Positions 7,184-15,496 of a stretch of DNA of 64,000 nucleotides are shown here, piece by piece. The stretch covers positions 1-64,000 of the forward strand of contig DIGJ01000040.1 in assembly GCA_002419585.1 (NCBI GenBank), in the 5' to 3' direction. The translations under genes and the position numbers were made by a program. How positions within the stretch are numbered: position 1 is the first letter of the stretch; every line of letters begins with the position of its first letter. This stretch comes from Lachnoclostridium sp. UBA5725. GTDB lineage: Bacteria; Bacillota; Clostridia; Lachnospirales; Lachnospiraceae. The notes below the pieces were generated by a model, which did not search any database, had not been told where the DNA came from, and saw only the letters and a program-made list of their open reading frames with translations.

Positions 7184-9317
7184 TATCCTGCTCCTTAACT
7201 AATTCAAAATCAATCGTACGTAGTACCTTATCCACGCCTACTACTTCTATATTTACCCGCTCTCCGAGCTTATACGTTTTTTTTGTGTTTTCCCCTACCA
7301 TCGTATAATGTTCTTCATCATAAAAATAATAATCATCTTTTAAGGACGTCACTCGAATCATACCTTCTACTGTGTTTGGAAGTTCCACATAAATACCCCA
7401 GGATGTAATCCCAGATATAACACCTTCAAAGGTCTGACCAATAAACTGTTTCATATATTCCGCTTTTTTAAGTTTTTCTACTTCACGCTCTGCTTCATCT
7501 GCTCTTCTTTCCATAGCACTTGATTGTGCTGCAATATCTGGCAGAATCTGTTCATAGTGTTTTGTTCTCTTTTCCGATAATCCACTTCTCAAATTTTCTT
7601 TGATAATACGATGAATCTGCAAATCCGGATATCGACGAATTGGAGAAGTGAAATGGCAGTAATATTTTGTTGCAAGTCCAAAATGCCCTTCGTTTGTCGT
7701 TGTATATTTTGCCTGTTTCATTGAACGTAAGGTTAAACGGCTAATCAACGGTTCTTCCGGTGTGTTTTCAATCTTTTCAATCAATTTCTGCAATTCTTTT
7801 GGATGAATTTCATCTTGACCGATTTTTATGCTATAGCCGAAATTGTTAATAAAGATGCCCAGTTTCATAATTTTTTCCGGGTCCGGATTTTCATGTGTAC
7901 GATACACGAAAGGCACCTCTTGCCAAAAGAAGTCTTCGGCAACAGTTTCATTTGCAATTAACATAAAATCTTCGATAATTTTTGTTGCTTTGTTTCTTTC
8001 ATAAGCTTTTACATCGATTGGCTTACCTGTCTTGTCTAATGTTATTTTACTTTCTGGAAAGTCAAAATCAATCGAACCACGCGTTTTACGTTTCTCTCTT
8101 AGAAGATCAGCAAGTTCTTGCATGCGTTGAAACATAGGAACTAAGGTTTCATATTCTTCGATTTCTTCTTTATCTTTGTCCTCTAAAATCTTTTTAACGC
8201 TCGTATAAGTCATACGTCGATTGACATTAATCACACTTTCCACTATTTTATGGCTGATTACATTTCCTTTTGCATCGATATCCATCAAACAGCTCAGTGC
8301 CAAACGATCCACCCCTGCATTTAAGGAACAGATTCCATTGGATAATTTGTGTGGTAACATTGGGATCACGCGATCTACTAAATAAACACTCGTACCTCGT
8401 TTTATTGCTTCTTCATCCAACGGAGATTTTTCAGTTACATAGTTTGATACATCCGCTATGTGAACTCCTAATTTGTATATATCCCCTTCTTTGGTAAGTG
8501 ATACTGCGTCATCTAGATCTTTTGCATCTTCTCCATCAATGGTAACCATTTCCATGTTACGAAGATCCGTTCGTCCTGCGATGGCAGATGAGTCTACCTC
8601 ATCTGCTGTTTTGTCCACCTGATTCATAACACCATCTGGGAATTCTTCTGGCAGCCCATACCCTCTAACAATCGATATAATGTCAACGCCAGGGTCATTT
8701 ACATGTCCCAAAATTTCGATTACTTTTCCTTCTGGATTCTTTTTATTATCACCGTAGGAGGTGATTTCAACCACCACCTTGTGTCCATTTACTGCTCCCT
8801 TTGAGCGTTCCAACGGTATAAAAATATCACTTCCAAGCTTTTGATTATCTGCCACAACAAATCCAAAGGATTTATTCTTCGTGAAGGTTCCTACAACGGT
8901 ATTTGTTGTATGCTCTATTACTCGTACAATACGGCCTTCTTTTCTTCTTCCACCTTTAAAGTCGGATAGTTCCACTTGTACTCTATCTCCATTTAAAGCG
9001 CCTTTTGTCGCACGATCCGGAATAAAAATATCCTCTTTTTCTCCTTCAATCATGACGAACCCAAATCCCTTTTGCGTTCCTGAAAAAGTTCCTACTAAAA
9101 GATCGGCAGAAAGAGGATGAATCTTTCCTTTTTCATCGATCGTTACTTTCCCTTCGCTCGTCAAACTATCTAAAACCTGTCTCAAATCATCTTTCTCATT
9201 GCGAGGGACCTGCAATATACCAACCATCTCTTTAAATTTCATCGGTTTATATTCTTTACTCGTAATATAATCAAAAATAATTTCTTTTTTATCGTCTAAT
9301 GCATGTTTATCTAACAT
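7137..9317 (-). CDS. rnr: ribonuclease R
   Basis: A 3'-5' exoribonuclease of the RNase II/R family, about 726 aa. The order is an N-terminal winged helix, two cold-shock domains (TFSGTQKGFGFV, TFTKNKSFGFV), the RNB catalytic domain (GEDAKDLDDAVSL with the metal-binding aspartates; HFTSPIRRYPDLQIHR) and a C-terminal S1 domain (GQTFEGVISGITSWGIYVEL). It degrades structured RNA and takes part with tmRNA-SmpB in decay of faulty mRNAs, matching its neighbours. An ATG with GGGGTG upstream is chosen; a GTG three codons earlier is possible. The last 47 nt overlap smpB in another frame. Confidence 0.97.
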   Translation of the reverse strand: MLDKHALDDKKEIIFDYITSKEYKPMKFKEMVGILQVPRNEKDDLRQVLDSLTSEGKVTIDEKGKIHPLSADLLVGTFSGTQKGFGFVMIEGEKEDIFIPDRATKGALNGDRVQVELSDFKGGRRKEGRIVRVIEHTTNTVVGTFTKNKSFGFVVADNQKLGSDIFIPLERSKGAVNGHKVVVEITSYGDNKKNPEGKVIEILGHVNDPGVDIISIVRGYGLPEEFPDGVMNQVDKTADEVDSSAIAGRTDLRNMEMVTIDGEDAKDLDDAVSLTKEGDIYKLGVHIADVSNYVTEKSPLDEEAIKRGTSVYLVDRVIPMLPHKLSNGICSLNAGVDRLALSCLMDIDAKGNVISHKIVESVINVNRRMTYTSVKKILEDKDKEEIEEYETLVPMFQRMQELADLLREKRKTRGSIDFDFPESKITLDKTGKPIDVKAYERNKATKIIEDFMLIANETVAEDFFWQEVPFVYRTHENPDPEKIMKLGIFINNFGYSIKIGQDEIHPKELQKLIEKIENTPEEPLISRLTLRSMKQAKYTTTNEGHFGLATKYYCHFTSPIRRYPDLQIHRIIKENLRSGLSEKRTKHYEQILPDIAAQSSAMERRADEAEREVEKLKKAEYMKQFIGQTFEGVISGITSWGIYVELPNTVEGMIRVTSLKDDYYFYDEEHYTMVGENTKKTYKLGERVNIEVVGVDKVLRTIDFELVKEQDNEGGRKEVNSEQQEG

Positions 9318-9363
9318 ATTAAACACCCCACTTTCTTGTATATATTAAGTATACACTATTTCG

Positions 9364-9398
9364 TAAAAAAAAACACCCTTCATGGAAGAGTGTTTTTT
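9364..9398 (-). terminator. terminator after secG
   Basis: A hairpin with AAACACCCTT / AAGAGTGTTT arms, a short CATGG loop and a T run on the minus strand. It separates secG from rnr. Confidence 0.8.
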
Positions 9399-9411
9399 GA
9401 ATGGTAGCATC

Positions 9412-9654
9412 CTACCAATTTAAATTCAAAACGATAGAAAATACAAAAAAGCCAACACATAATAATTTTGTACCCTTTTCAAGAGCGCCTTCCATAGAAC
9501 GGCCTTTATTTTTTCCCCAATATGTCTCAGCTACGCCGCTAATGGAACCAGAAAGTCCTGCCTGTTTTCCTTCCTGCATTAAAACGATTACGGTTAAAGC
9601 CACACAAATAAGTATATATACAATCGTTAAAATTGTTCTAAGTACTGCCATCAT
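9412..9654 (-). CDS. secG: preprotein translocase subunit SecG
   Basis: A small membrane protein (80 aa) of the SecYEG channel, with two hydrophobic helices (IVYILICVALTVIVLMQ and GFFVFSIVLNL) around a loop with GKQAGLSGSISG, the typical SecG pattern. AGGAGG lies 5 nt before the ATG at 9654; the earlier in-frame GTG overlaps that site and is rejected. rnr follows downstream, a common pairing in Firmicutes, although here a terminator lies between them. Confidence 0.95.
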   Translation of the reverse strand: MMAVLRTILTIVYILICVALTVIVLMQEGKQAGLSGSISGVAETYWGKNKGRSMEGALEKGTKLLCVGFFVFSIVLNLNW

Positions 9655-9739
9655 TTCCACCTCCTAATTTCACTGTGCCCAATTCACCTTGGTACACTCA
9701 CTAAATTATTGTAGCATAATTAATTCCTTATTTCAAGAA

Positions 9740-11284
9740 TTATTTTTTGATCAACAAAGACTCTCCCGTCATTTGGGCTGGCTTGTCTAAATTCATCATT
9801 TCTAATAGAGTTGGAGCAATATCTGCTAATTTTCCACCTTGCTTTAGCGTATAACTTGGATCATAATTTACTAAAATAAATGGTACTGGATTTGTTGTAT
9901 GAGCAGTAAACGGATCCCCTGTGGTATAATCTAGCAATTGTTCTGCATTTCCGTGATCTGCACAGATAAACATTTGTCCATCAACCTCTAATAAAGCATC
10001 GACTGCCATTCCAACGCATGCATCCACTGCTTCAATTGCTTTTATTGCAGCTGCTTCAATTCCAGTATGTCCTACCATGTCTGGATTTGCAAAGTTAACA
10101 ATAATTACATCGTATTTATCAGATTTGATTGCTTCCACCAAATTTTCAGCTACCTGATATGCACTCATCTCTGGCTGTAAATCATAAGTTGCAACTTTTG
10201 GTGATTTTACTAAGATGCGTTCTTCCCCTTTGTAAGGTTCTTCTTTGCCACCATTAAAGAAAAAGGTAACATGTGCATATTTTTCTGTTTCAGCTGTCCT
10301 AAGCTGAGTTTTACCACATGCAGCAAGATATTCTCCAAATGTATTTGTAATCTCTACCTTATGGAAAGCAACAATTTTATTTGGAATCGTAACATCATAT
10401 TCAGAAAATGTGACAAACGTCGTTTTTACTCTTCCGCCTTTTCTTTCAAAACCATCAAAATCATCACAGCAAAATGTTCTTGAAATTTCTCTTGCGCGGT
10501 CTGGTCTAAAATTAAAGAATATAACGGAATCATTATCCTTTACCGTTGCAACAGGTTTTCCATTTTCCGTGATTACGGTAGGAAGTACAAACTCATCATT
10601 TTGACCGTTCTCATAAGATTGTTGAACCGCTTCTACTGCACCATTAGCGAATATTCCTTCACCCTCTACCATAGCTTTATAGGCCAATTCTACACGATCC
10701 CAGCGATTATCACGATCCATTACATAATAACGGCCGATTACAGTTGCTACCTTACCAACACCGAGTTCTTCCATTCTCTTTACCGCTGCTTCTACAAAAC
10801 TTTTTCCTGAAGCTGGTGGAGTATCGCGGCCATCTAAAAATGCATGTAAATATACATTTTTAATACCTTCTCTTTTTGCAAGTTCTAATATACCATACAT
10901 GTGCGTAATGTGACTATGAACACCACCATCGGACAATAAGCCAAATAAATGCAGGTCAGATTTATTTTTCTTACAATTTTCCACACCCTTTAACAATGCT
11001 TCATTTTTAAAGAAGTCACCATCACTAATTTCTTTCGTGATTCTGGTAAGTTCCTGATATACCACTCTGCCGGCACCCATATTAAGATGTCCCACTTCGG
11101 AGTTACCCATCTGACCATCTGGAAGTCCTACCGCCATACCACTAGCATAACCTTCCACAAATGGATAGTCTCTCATTAATTTATCCAAAACAGGCTTTTT
11201 TGCTTCTGATACAGCATTTGCCTTTGTTTCCTTATTCAATCCGTAACCATCAAGAATCATTAAAACGGTTGGTTTTTTACTCAT
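9740..11284 (-). CDS. gpmI: 2,3-bisphosphoglycerate-independent phosphoglycerate mutase
   Basis: A 514-aa enzyme that interconverts 3- and 2-phosphoglycerate in glycolysis. Metal-binding and catalytic motifs are present: LMILDGYG at the start, active-site Ser62 in GQMGNSEVGHLNMGAGR, DGRDTPP, FNFRPDRARE, and the C-terminal metal sites NFANPDMVGHTG and CADHGNAE. Two Mn ions are expected (family knowledge). The length is typical. It lies in the gap-pgk-tpiA-gpmI glycolytic cluster, separated from tpiA by a UPF0126 gene. Confidence 0.98.
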   Translation of the reverse strand: MSKKPTVLMILDGYGLNKETKANAVSEAKKPVLDKLMRDYPFVEGYASGMAVGLPDGQMGNSEVGHLNMGAGRVVYQELTRITKEISDGDFFKNEALLKGVENCKKNKSDLHLFGLLSDGGVHSHITHMYGILELAKREGIKNVYLHAFLDGRDTPPASGKSFVEAAVKRMEELGVGKVATVIGRYYVMDRDNRWDRVELAYKAMVEGEGIFANGAVEAVQQSYENGQNDEFVLPTVITENGKPVATVKDNDSVIFFNFRPDRAREISRTFCCDDFDGFERKGGRVKTTFVTFSEYDVTIPNKIVAFHKVEITNTFGEYLAACGKTQLRTAETEKYAHVTFFFNGGKEEPYKGEERILVKSPKVATYDLQPEMSAYQVAENLVEAIKSDKYDVIIVNFANPDMVGHTGIEAAAIKAIEAVDACVGMAVDALLEVDGQMFICADHGNAEQLLDYTTGDPFTAHTTNPVPFILVNYDPSYTLKQGGKLADIAPTLLEMMNLDKPAQMTGESLLIKK

Positions 11285-11316
11285 AAATTATCTCCTTTTA
11301 TCTTACTATAAATTCA

Positions 11317-11985
11317 TTAGTTCGCAGTTGGCAGATTCCAACGGTATCGCTTAGCTAGTAAACGAATGATAACAGTTATAAAAATACTAGAAAACATCGT
11401 AACCTCAAACGGAACATTGCAGTTCCATAGAATGTAATATACGACACTTCCTATAATGGCAGCAATTGCATAGATTCTTTTTTTCAAAATAAGCGGAATT
11501 TCATTTGACATCATATCTCTTAAAACACCACCACCTACTGCCGTGACCGTTCCCATAAAAACGCTTAGAAATATTCCCGCATGCTCATAGTTTGTCAAAA
11601 CCATATTCACACTGGTTGCTGCAAATACACCAAGTCCTATCGCATCTAAGAAATTAATAATACTGGCATAAAGTTCTTTTTGTTTTCCTTTAACCTCTCC
11701 AACAATACAAGCAAATACAAAGGTTGCTACAGCAAATATTGTTGCAAGAATTGCATAAATTGGTTTCTGAAACATCATTGGCGGTACTCTTCCTAAGAGC
11801 AAATCTCGAATAACACCACCACCTAATGCGGTTGTTATTCCAAGAACAATAACACCAAATATATCCAGTTTCTTTTGAATTGCAACCATAGCACCCGAGA
11901 TAGCAAATGCCACAATTCCAATTAATTCAATCATACTTACTATTTTTTCTACAAACTGCAAAATAAAGGCCCTCTCAGAATCCAC
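11317..11985 (-). CDS. UPF0126/TRIC-like membrane protein
   Basis: A membrane protein of about 215-222 aa with about seven hydrophobic helices arranged as an internal duplication: each half has a GxxVxAxGGGxxRD element (TTALGGGVIRDLLLG and TVTAVGGGVLRDMMS). This matches the UPF0126 (YicG/YadS) family, related to TRIC cation channels; some members have been linked to glycine transport. The annotated GTG start has no good ribosome site; a TTG at 11961 with GAGAGG upstream, or an ATG further in, may be the real start. It sits inside the glycolytic cluster, only about 30 bp before gpmI. Confidence 0.88.
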   Translation of the reverse strand: MDSERAFILQFVEKIVSMIELIGIVAFAISGAMVAIQKKLDIFGVIVLGITTALGGGVIRDLLLGRVPPMMFQKPIYAILATIFAVATFVFACIVGEVKGKQKELYASIINFLDAIGLGVFAATSVNMVLTNYEHAGIFLSVFMGTVTAVGGGVLRDMMSNEIPLILKKRIYAIAAIIGSVVYYILWNCNVPFEVTMFSSIFITVIIRLLAKRYRWNLPTAN

Positions 11986-12052
11986 ATTGTATTAAAACCA
12001 TTCCTATTTTATCACTGAGTTCGCCAATTTTCAACGTTTTCTTTTATAAGTT

Positions 12053-12082
12053 GGGGCAAGGTTCCAACAGAAACCTCGCCCC
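12053..12082 (-). terminator. GC-rich hairpin after tpiA, possible terminator
   Basis: Inverted repeat GGGGCAAGGTT / AAACCTCGCCCC, with a T-poor tail on the minus strand (AACTTATAAAAG). It may be a weak terminator or an mRNA-stabilising stem between tpiA and the UPF0126 gene. Confidence 0.5.
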
Positions 12083-12108
12083 ACCCTTTATAAAAAGACA
12101 TATTCGAA

Positions 12109-12858
12109 TTATTTATTATAGTTTACAATCTTACCGAAATCAGGTTTTAAAGATGCTCCACCTACTAAGCCACCATCAATATCTGCCTGTGCAAATAATT
12201 CAGCTGCGCTATCAGCAGAAACAGAACCACCATACTGAATACGAATCGCTGCTGCAGTTGCTTGATCATAGATTTCACCAATGCACACACGAATTGCTGC
12301 ACAAACTTCCTGTGCTTGCTGTGTTGTTGCAACTTTACCAGTTCCGATTGCCCAAATTGGTTCGTATGCGATAACCGCTGTCTTAGCCTGCTCTGCTGTT
12401 ACATTTAAGAAAGCAATTTTGATTTGCTGACGAATCCAATCAATTGTAATTCCTTGTTCTCTTTGTTTTAAAGATTCTCCGCAACAAACGATTGGAGTAA
12501 TTCCATGTTCAAATGCTTTTAATACTTTCTTATTAACGGTCTCATCGGATTCTGCAAAGTATTCTCTTCTTTCAGAATGTCCAATAATAACATATTTTAC
12601 TCCAATATCGGTTAACATATTTGGAGCGATTTCTCCAGTATATGCTCCACTTTCTTCATAGTACATATTTTCTGCACCGATTTCAATGTTAGATCCTTTT
12701 GCTGCTTCGATTGCAGTTGTTAAGCTGATCGCTGGTACACAAAATACAACATCTACCTCTTCATTTGCAACCAATGGTTTTAATTCATTAATTAAGGTAA
12801 CTGTCTCACTTGGAGTTTTGTTCATTTTCCAGTTACCAGCAATAATTTTTTTACGCAT
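12109..12858 (-). CDS. tpiA: triosephosphate isomerase
   Basis: A 249-aa TIM barrel that interconverts dihydroxyacetone phosphate and glyceraldehyde 3-phosphate. Active-site motifs are intact: AGNWKMNKT (Lys), VIIGHSERREYF (His), AYEPIWAIGTGK (Glu and phosphate loop) and the GGSV loop near the C-terminus. The length is normal. It follows pgk by about 50 bp with its own ribosome site and is almost certainly cotranscribed with it. Confidence 0.98.
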   Translation of the reverse strand: MRKKIIAGNWKMNKTPSETVTLINELKPLVANEEVDVVFCVPAISLTTAIEAAKGSNIEIGAENMYYEESGAYTGEIAPNMLTDIGVKYVIIGHSERREYFAESDETVNKKVLKAFEHGITPIVCCGESLKQREQGITIDWIRQQIKIAFLNVTAEQAKTAVIAYEPIWAIGTGKVATTQQAQEVCAAIRVCIGEIYDQATAAAIRIQYGGSVSADSAAELFAQADIDGGLVGGASLKPDFGKIVNYNK

Positions 12859-12905
12859 AAGATTATTTCTCCTTTTTATTCGTCGATTCTACAAAGTCAA
12901 CACAA

Positions 12906-14099
12906 TTATTTGTCGTTTGCTGCTGCAACTCCTGGTAACTCTTTTCCTTCTAAGAATTCTAAGGAAGCTCCACCACCAGTAGAAATATGTGTCATCTTAT
13001 CGCCAAAACCTAATTGGTTAACAGCAGCTGCTGAATCTCCACCACCAATAATAGTTGTTGCATCAAGCTGCGCTAATTCTTTTGCTACTGCGACTGTACC
13101 TGCAGCAAAGTTTGACATTTCAAACGCACCCATAGGTCCATTCCAAACAACTGTCTTAGCATCTTTTAATGCATTGGTATATAACTGCTGAGTCTTTGGT
13201 CCGATGTCAAGTCCTAACCAGCCATCAGGAATCGCATCCTGTCCTACTGTCTGGATGTTTGCATCATTTGAGAAGCTATCAGCGATTACATTATCAATAG
13301 GGATTAATAATTTTACACCCTTTTCTTCTGCTTTCTTTAACATATCAAGTGCATATTGTTTGTAATCTTCTTCTAATAAAGAATTACCAACTTTTTCACC
13401 AAGTGCTGATAAGAAGGTATATGCCATACCACCACCAATGATCAAAGTATCTACTTTTTCAAGCAAGTTATTGATAACAGAAATTTTAGAAGAAACTTTT
13501 GATCCTCCAAGAATTGCAACAAAAGGTCTCTCTGGCTTATCTACTGCATTTCCTAAGAAATCAATTTCTTTTTGCATTAAGTATCCAACAACAGCGGTAT
13601 CTACATATTGCGTAATACCAACATTGGAGCAATGTGCTCTGTGAGCAGTTCCAAATGCATCGTTTACAAAAACATCTGCTAAAGAAGCAAGATCTTTGCT
13701 AAATGCTTCACCGTTCTTTGTTTCTTCTGCTCTGTAACGTGTATTTTCAAGAAGAACAATTTCTCCGTCTTTCATCGCTTCTACTGCTGCTTTTGCATTA
13801 GGTCCAACAACTTCAGGATCTGCAGCAAATTTTACTTCCTGTCCTAAAAGGTCAGTTAATCTTTTTGCAACTGGTTCTAATGATAATTCTGGCTTTGGTT
13901 CTCCCTTAGGTTTTCCTAAATGAGAGCAAAGGATAATCTTTCCTCCATCTGCAACTAATTTTTTGATTGTAGGAAGCGCTGCAACTAAACGATTTTCGTC
14001 TGTAATTTTGCCCTCCTGCAAAGGCACATTAAAATCACAACGTACCAATACTCTTTTGCCTTTTACATTAATATCATCTACTGATTTTTTGTTTAACAT
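12906..14099 (-). CDS. pgk: phosphoglycerate kinase
   Basis: A 397-aa enzyme that makes ATP from 1,3-bisphosphoglycerate. It shows KRVLVRCDFNVPL at the N-terminus, the substrate-site HLGKPKG, FVNDAFGTAHRAH, the hinge region GGSKVSSKI and the nucleotide loop GGGDSAAAVNQ. The length is standard. It is separated from the upstream gap gene by a strong terminator, so pgk-tpiA probably has its own promoter or depends on read-through. Confidence 0.98.
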   Translation of the reverse strand: MLNKKSVDDINVKGKRVLVRCDFNVPLQEGKITDENRLVAALPTIKKLVADGGKIILCSHLGKPKGEPKPELSLEPVAKRLTDLLGQEVKFAADPEVVGPNAKAAVEAMKDGEIVLLENTRYRAEETKNGEAFSKDLASLADVFVNDAFGTAHRAHCSNVGITQYVDTAVVGYLMQKEIDFLGNAVDKPERPFVAILGGSKVSSKISVINNLLEKVDTLIIGGGMAYTFLSALGEKVGNSLLEEDYKQYALDMLKKAEEKGVKLLIPIDNVIADSFSNDANIQTVGQDAIPDGWLGLDIGPKTQQLYTNALKDAKTVVWNGPMGAFEMSNFAAGTVAVAKELAQLDATTIIGGGDSAAAVNQLGFGDKMTHISTGGGASLEFLEGKELPGVAAANDK

Positions 14100-14157
14100 A
14101 GTAATACCCCTTTCTTTTCATCCTGTATCATGAAAATTTCGAATTTTATATGAAGTT

Positions 14158-14189
14158 AAAAAGGGTCCGGTCCTAAAATGACCGGACCC
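14158..14189 (-). terminator. terminator after gap
   Basis: A perfect 10-bp GC-rich stem (GGGTCCGGTC / GACCGGACCC) with a 7-nt loop, followed on the minus strand by TTTTT. It lies between gap and pgk. Confidence 0.9.
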
Positions 14190-14236
14190 TGATAGGTCTA
14201 TTATGAATCGAATGCATGCAATTGCAATCGCATATA

Positions 14237-15250
14237 TTATGCTAATTCAGCAAAATATTTGATTGTTCTAACCATCTGGCTAGTATATGAATTTTCATTG
14301 TCATACCAAGAAACAACCTGTACTTGATATAAATCATCTCCAACTTTAGAAACCATAGTCTGAGTTGCATCAAATAATGAACCATAACGGATTCCTACGA
14401 TATCAGAAGAAACGATTTGATCTGTGTTGTATCCGAAAGATTCACTGGAAGCTGCTTTCATAGCTGCATTGATACCATCAGCTGTTACATCAGTTCCTTT
14501 TACAACTGCTGTTAAGATAGTTGTAGAACCTGTAGGTACTGGAACACGTTGAGCGGATCCAATTAATTTTCCGTTTAATTCAGGAATAACTAAACCGATT
14601 GCTTTTGCAGCTCCAGTTGAGTTAGGAACGATATTTACAGCGCCTGCACGAGCTCTTCTTAAATCTCCACCTCTGTGTGGTCCGTCAAGGATCATCTGAT
14701 CACCTGTGTAAGCATGAATAGTAGCCATGATACCAGACTGGATAGGTGCGAAATCATTTAATGCTTTTGCCATTGGAGCTAAGCAGTTTGTTGTACAAGA
14801 AGCTGCAGAGATAATGTTATCTTCTTTTGTTAATGTATCTTCGTTAACACTAAATACAACAGTCTTTAAGTCATTTCCAGCTGGAGCAGAAATAACTACT
14901 TTTTTAGCACCTGCATCGATATGTGCCTGAGATTTTTCTTTTGAGCAGTAGAAACCTGTACACTCAAGTACAACATCTACTCCGATTTTTCCCCAAGGAA
15001 GATCAGCTGCTTTAGGCTCTTTATAAATAACGATTTTTTTACCATCTACTGTGATAGAATCTTCACCAGCTTCAACGGTATGTCCATCATATCTACCCTG
15101 TGATGAGTCATATTTTAATAAGTGAGCTAACATTTTAGGATCTGTTAAATCGTTGATTGCTACTACTTCATATCCTTCAGCTCCGAACATTTGTCTGAAA
15201 GCAAGACGTCCAATACGTCCAAAACCATTAATTGCTACTTTTACTGCCAT
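14237..15250 (-). CDS. gap: glyceraldehyde-3-phosphate dehydrogenase, type I
   Basis: A 337-aa NAD-dependent glycolytic dehydrogenase. It has the Rossmann start VKVAINGFGRIGRLAFRQ, the catalytic cysteine in SAASCTTNCLAP, the ATIHAYTGDQ loop and WYDNENSYTSQMV at the C-terminus. The ATG at 15250 is preceded by AGGAGG and fits the family start; the 13-residue upstream extension is rejected. A consensus-like promoter lies about 70-100 bp upstream and a strong terminator follows, so gap can be expressed as a single-gene unit at high level. No cggR-type regulator is adjacent. Confidence 0.98.
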   Translation of the reverse strand: MAVKVAINGFGRIGRLAFRQMFGAEGYEVVAINDLTDPKMLAHLLKYDSSQGRYDGHTVEAGEDSITVDGKKIVIYKEPKAADLPWGKIGVDVVLECTGFYCSKEKSQAHIDAGAKKVVISAPAGNDLKTVVFSVNEDTLTKEDNIISAASCTTNCLAPMAKALNDFAPIQSGIMATIHAYTGDQMILDGPHRGGDLRRARAGAVNIVPNSTGAAKAIGLVIPELNGKLIGSAQRVPVPTGSTTILTAVVKGTDVTADGINAAMKAASSESFGYNTDQIVSSDIVGIRYGSLFDATQTMVSKVGDDLYQVQVVSWYDNENSYTSQMVRTIKYFAELA

Positions 15251-15315
15251 GATATAATTCCTCCTAAGAATAATATAATATTTTTGCAAATGAATTTATT
15301 CGCAAACTTACTTGT

Positions 15316-15344
15316 ATTTTAACCAATACTAAATTAAATTTCAA
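15316..15344 (-). promoter_or_regulatory. promoter of gap
   Basis: On the minus strand, TTGAAA (15339-15344), a 17-nt spacer and TAAAAT (15316-15321), about 65 bp before the gap start. Confidence 0.65.
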
Positions 15345-15496
15345 GTGTATTTTGCCATTTTTTTAACAAAACCAAGGAACTAGAAAATATTTAACAAGAA
15401 AGCCTCGATTCGGTCAATGTTTTTAGTAGTATTTACCGATTTCTCATTTTATATGATTACATTTTCAAATTTTATGATATAGAAACTTAAACCCAA

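Noticed and set aside
12051..12374. Plus-strand 107-codon frame over tpiA
   Set aside because: Antisense shadow of a conserved gene, with no ribosome site.
15251..15289. Longer gap start (13 more residues)
   Set aside because: The extension covers the AGGAGG site of the family-typical ATG and has no ribosome site of its own.
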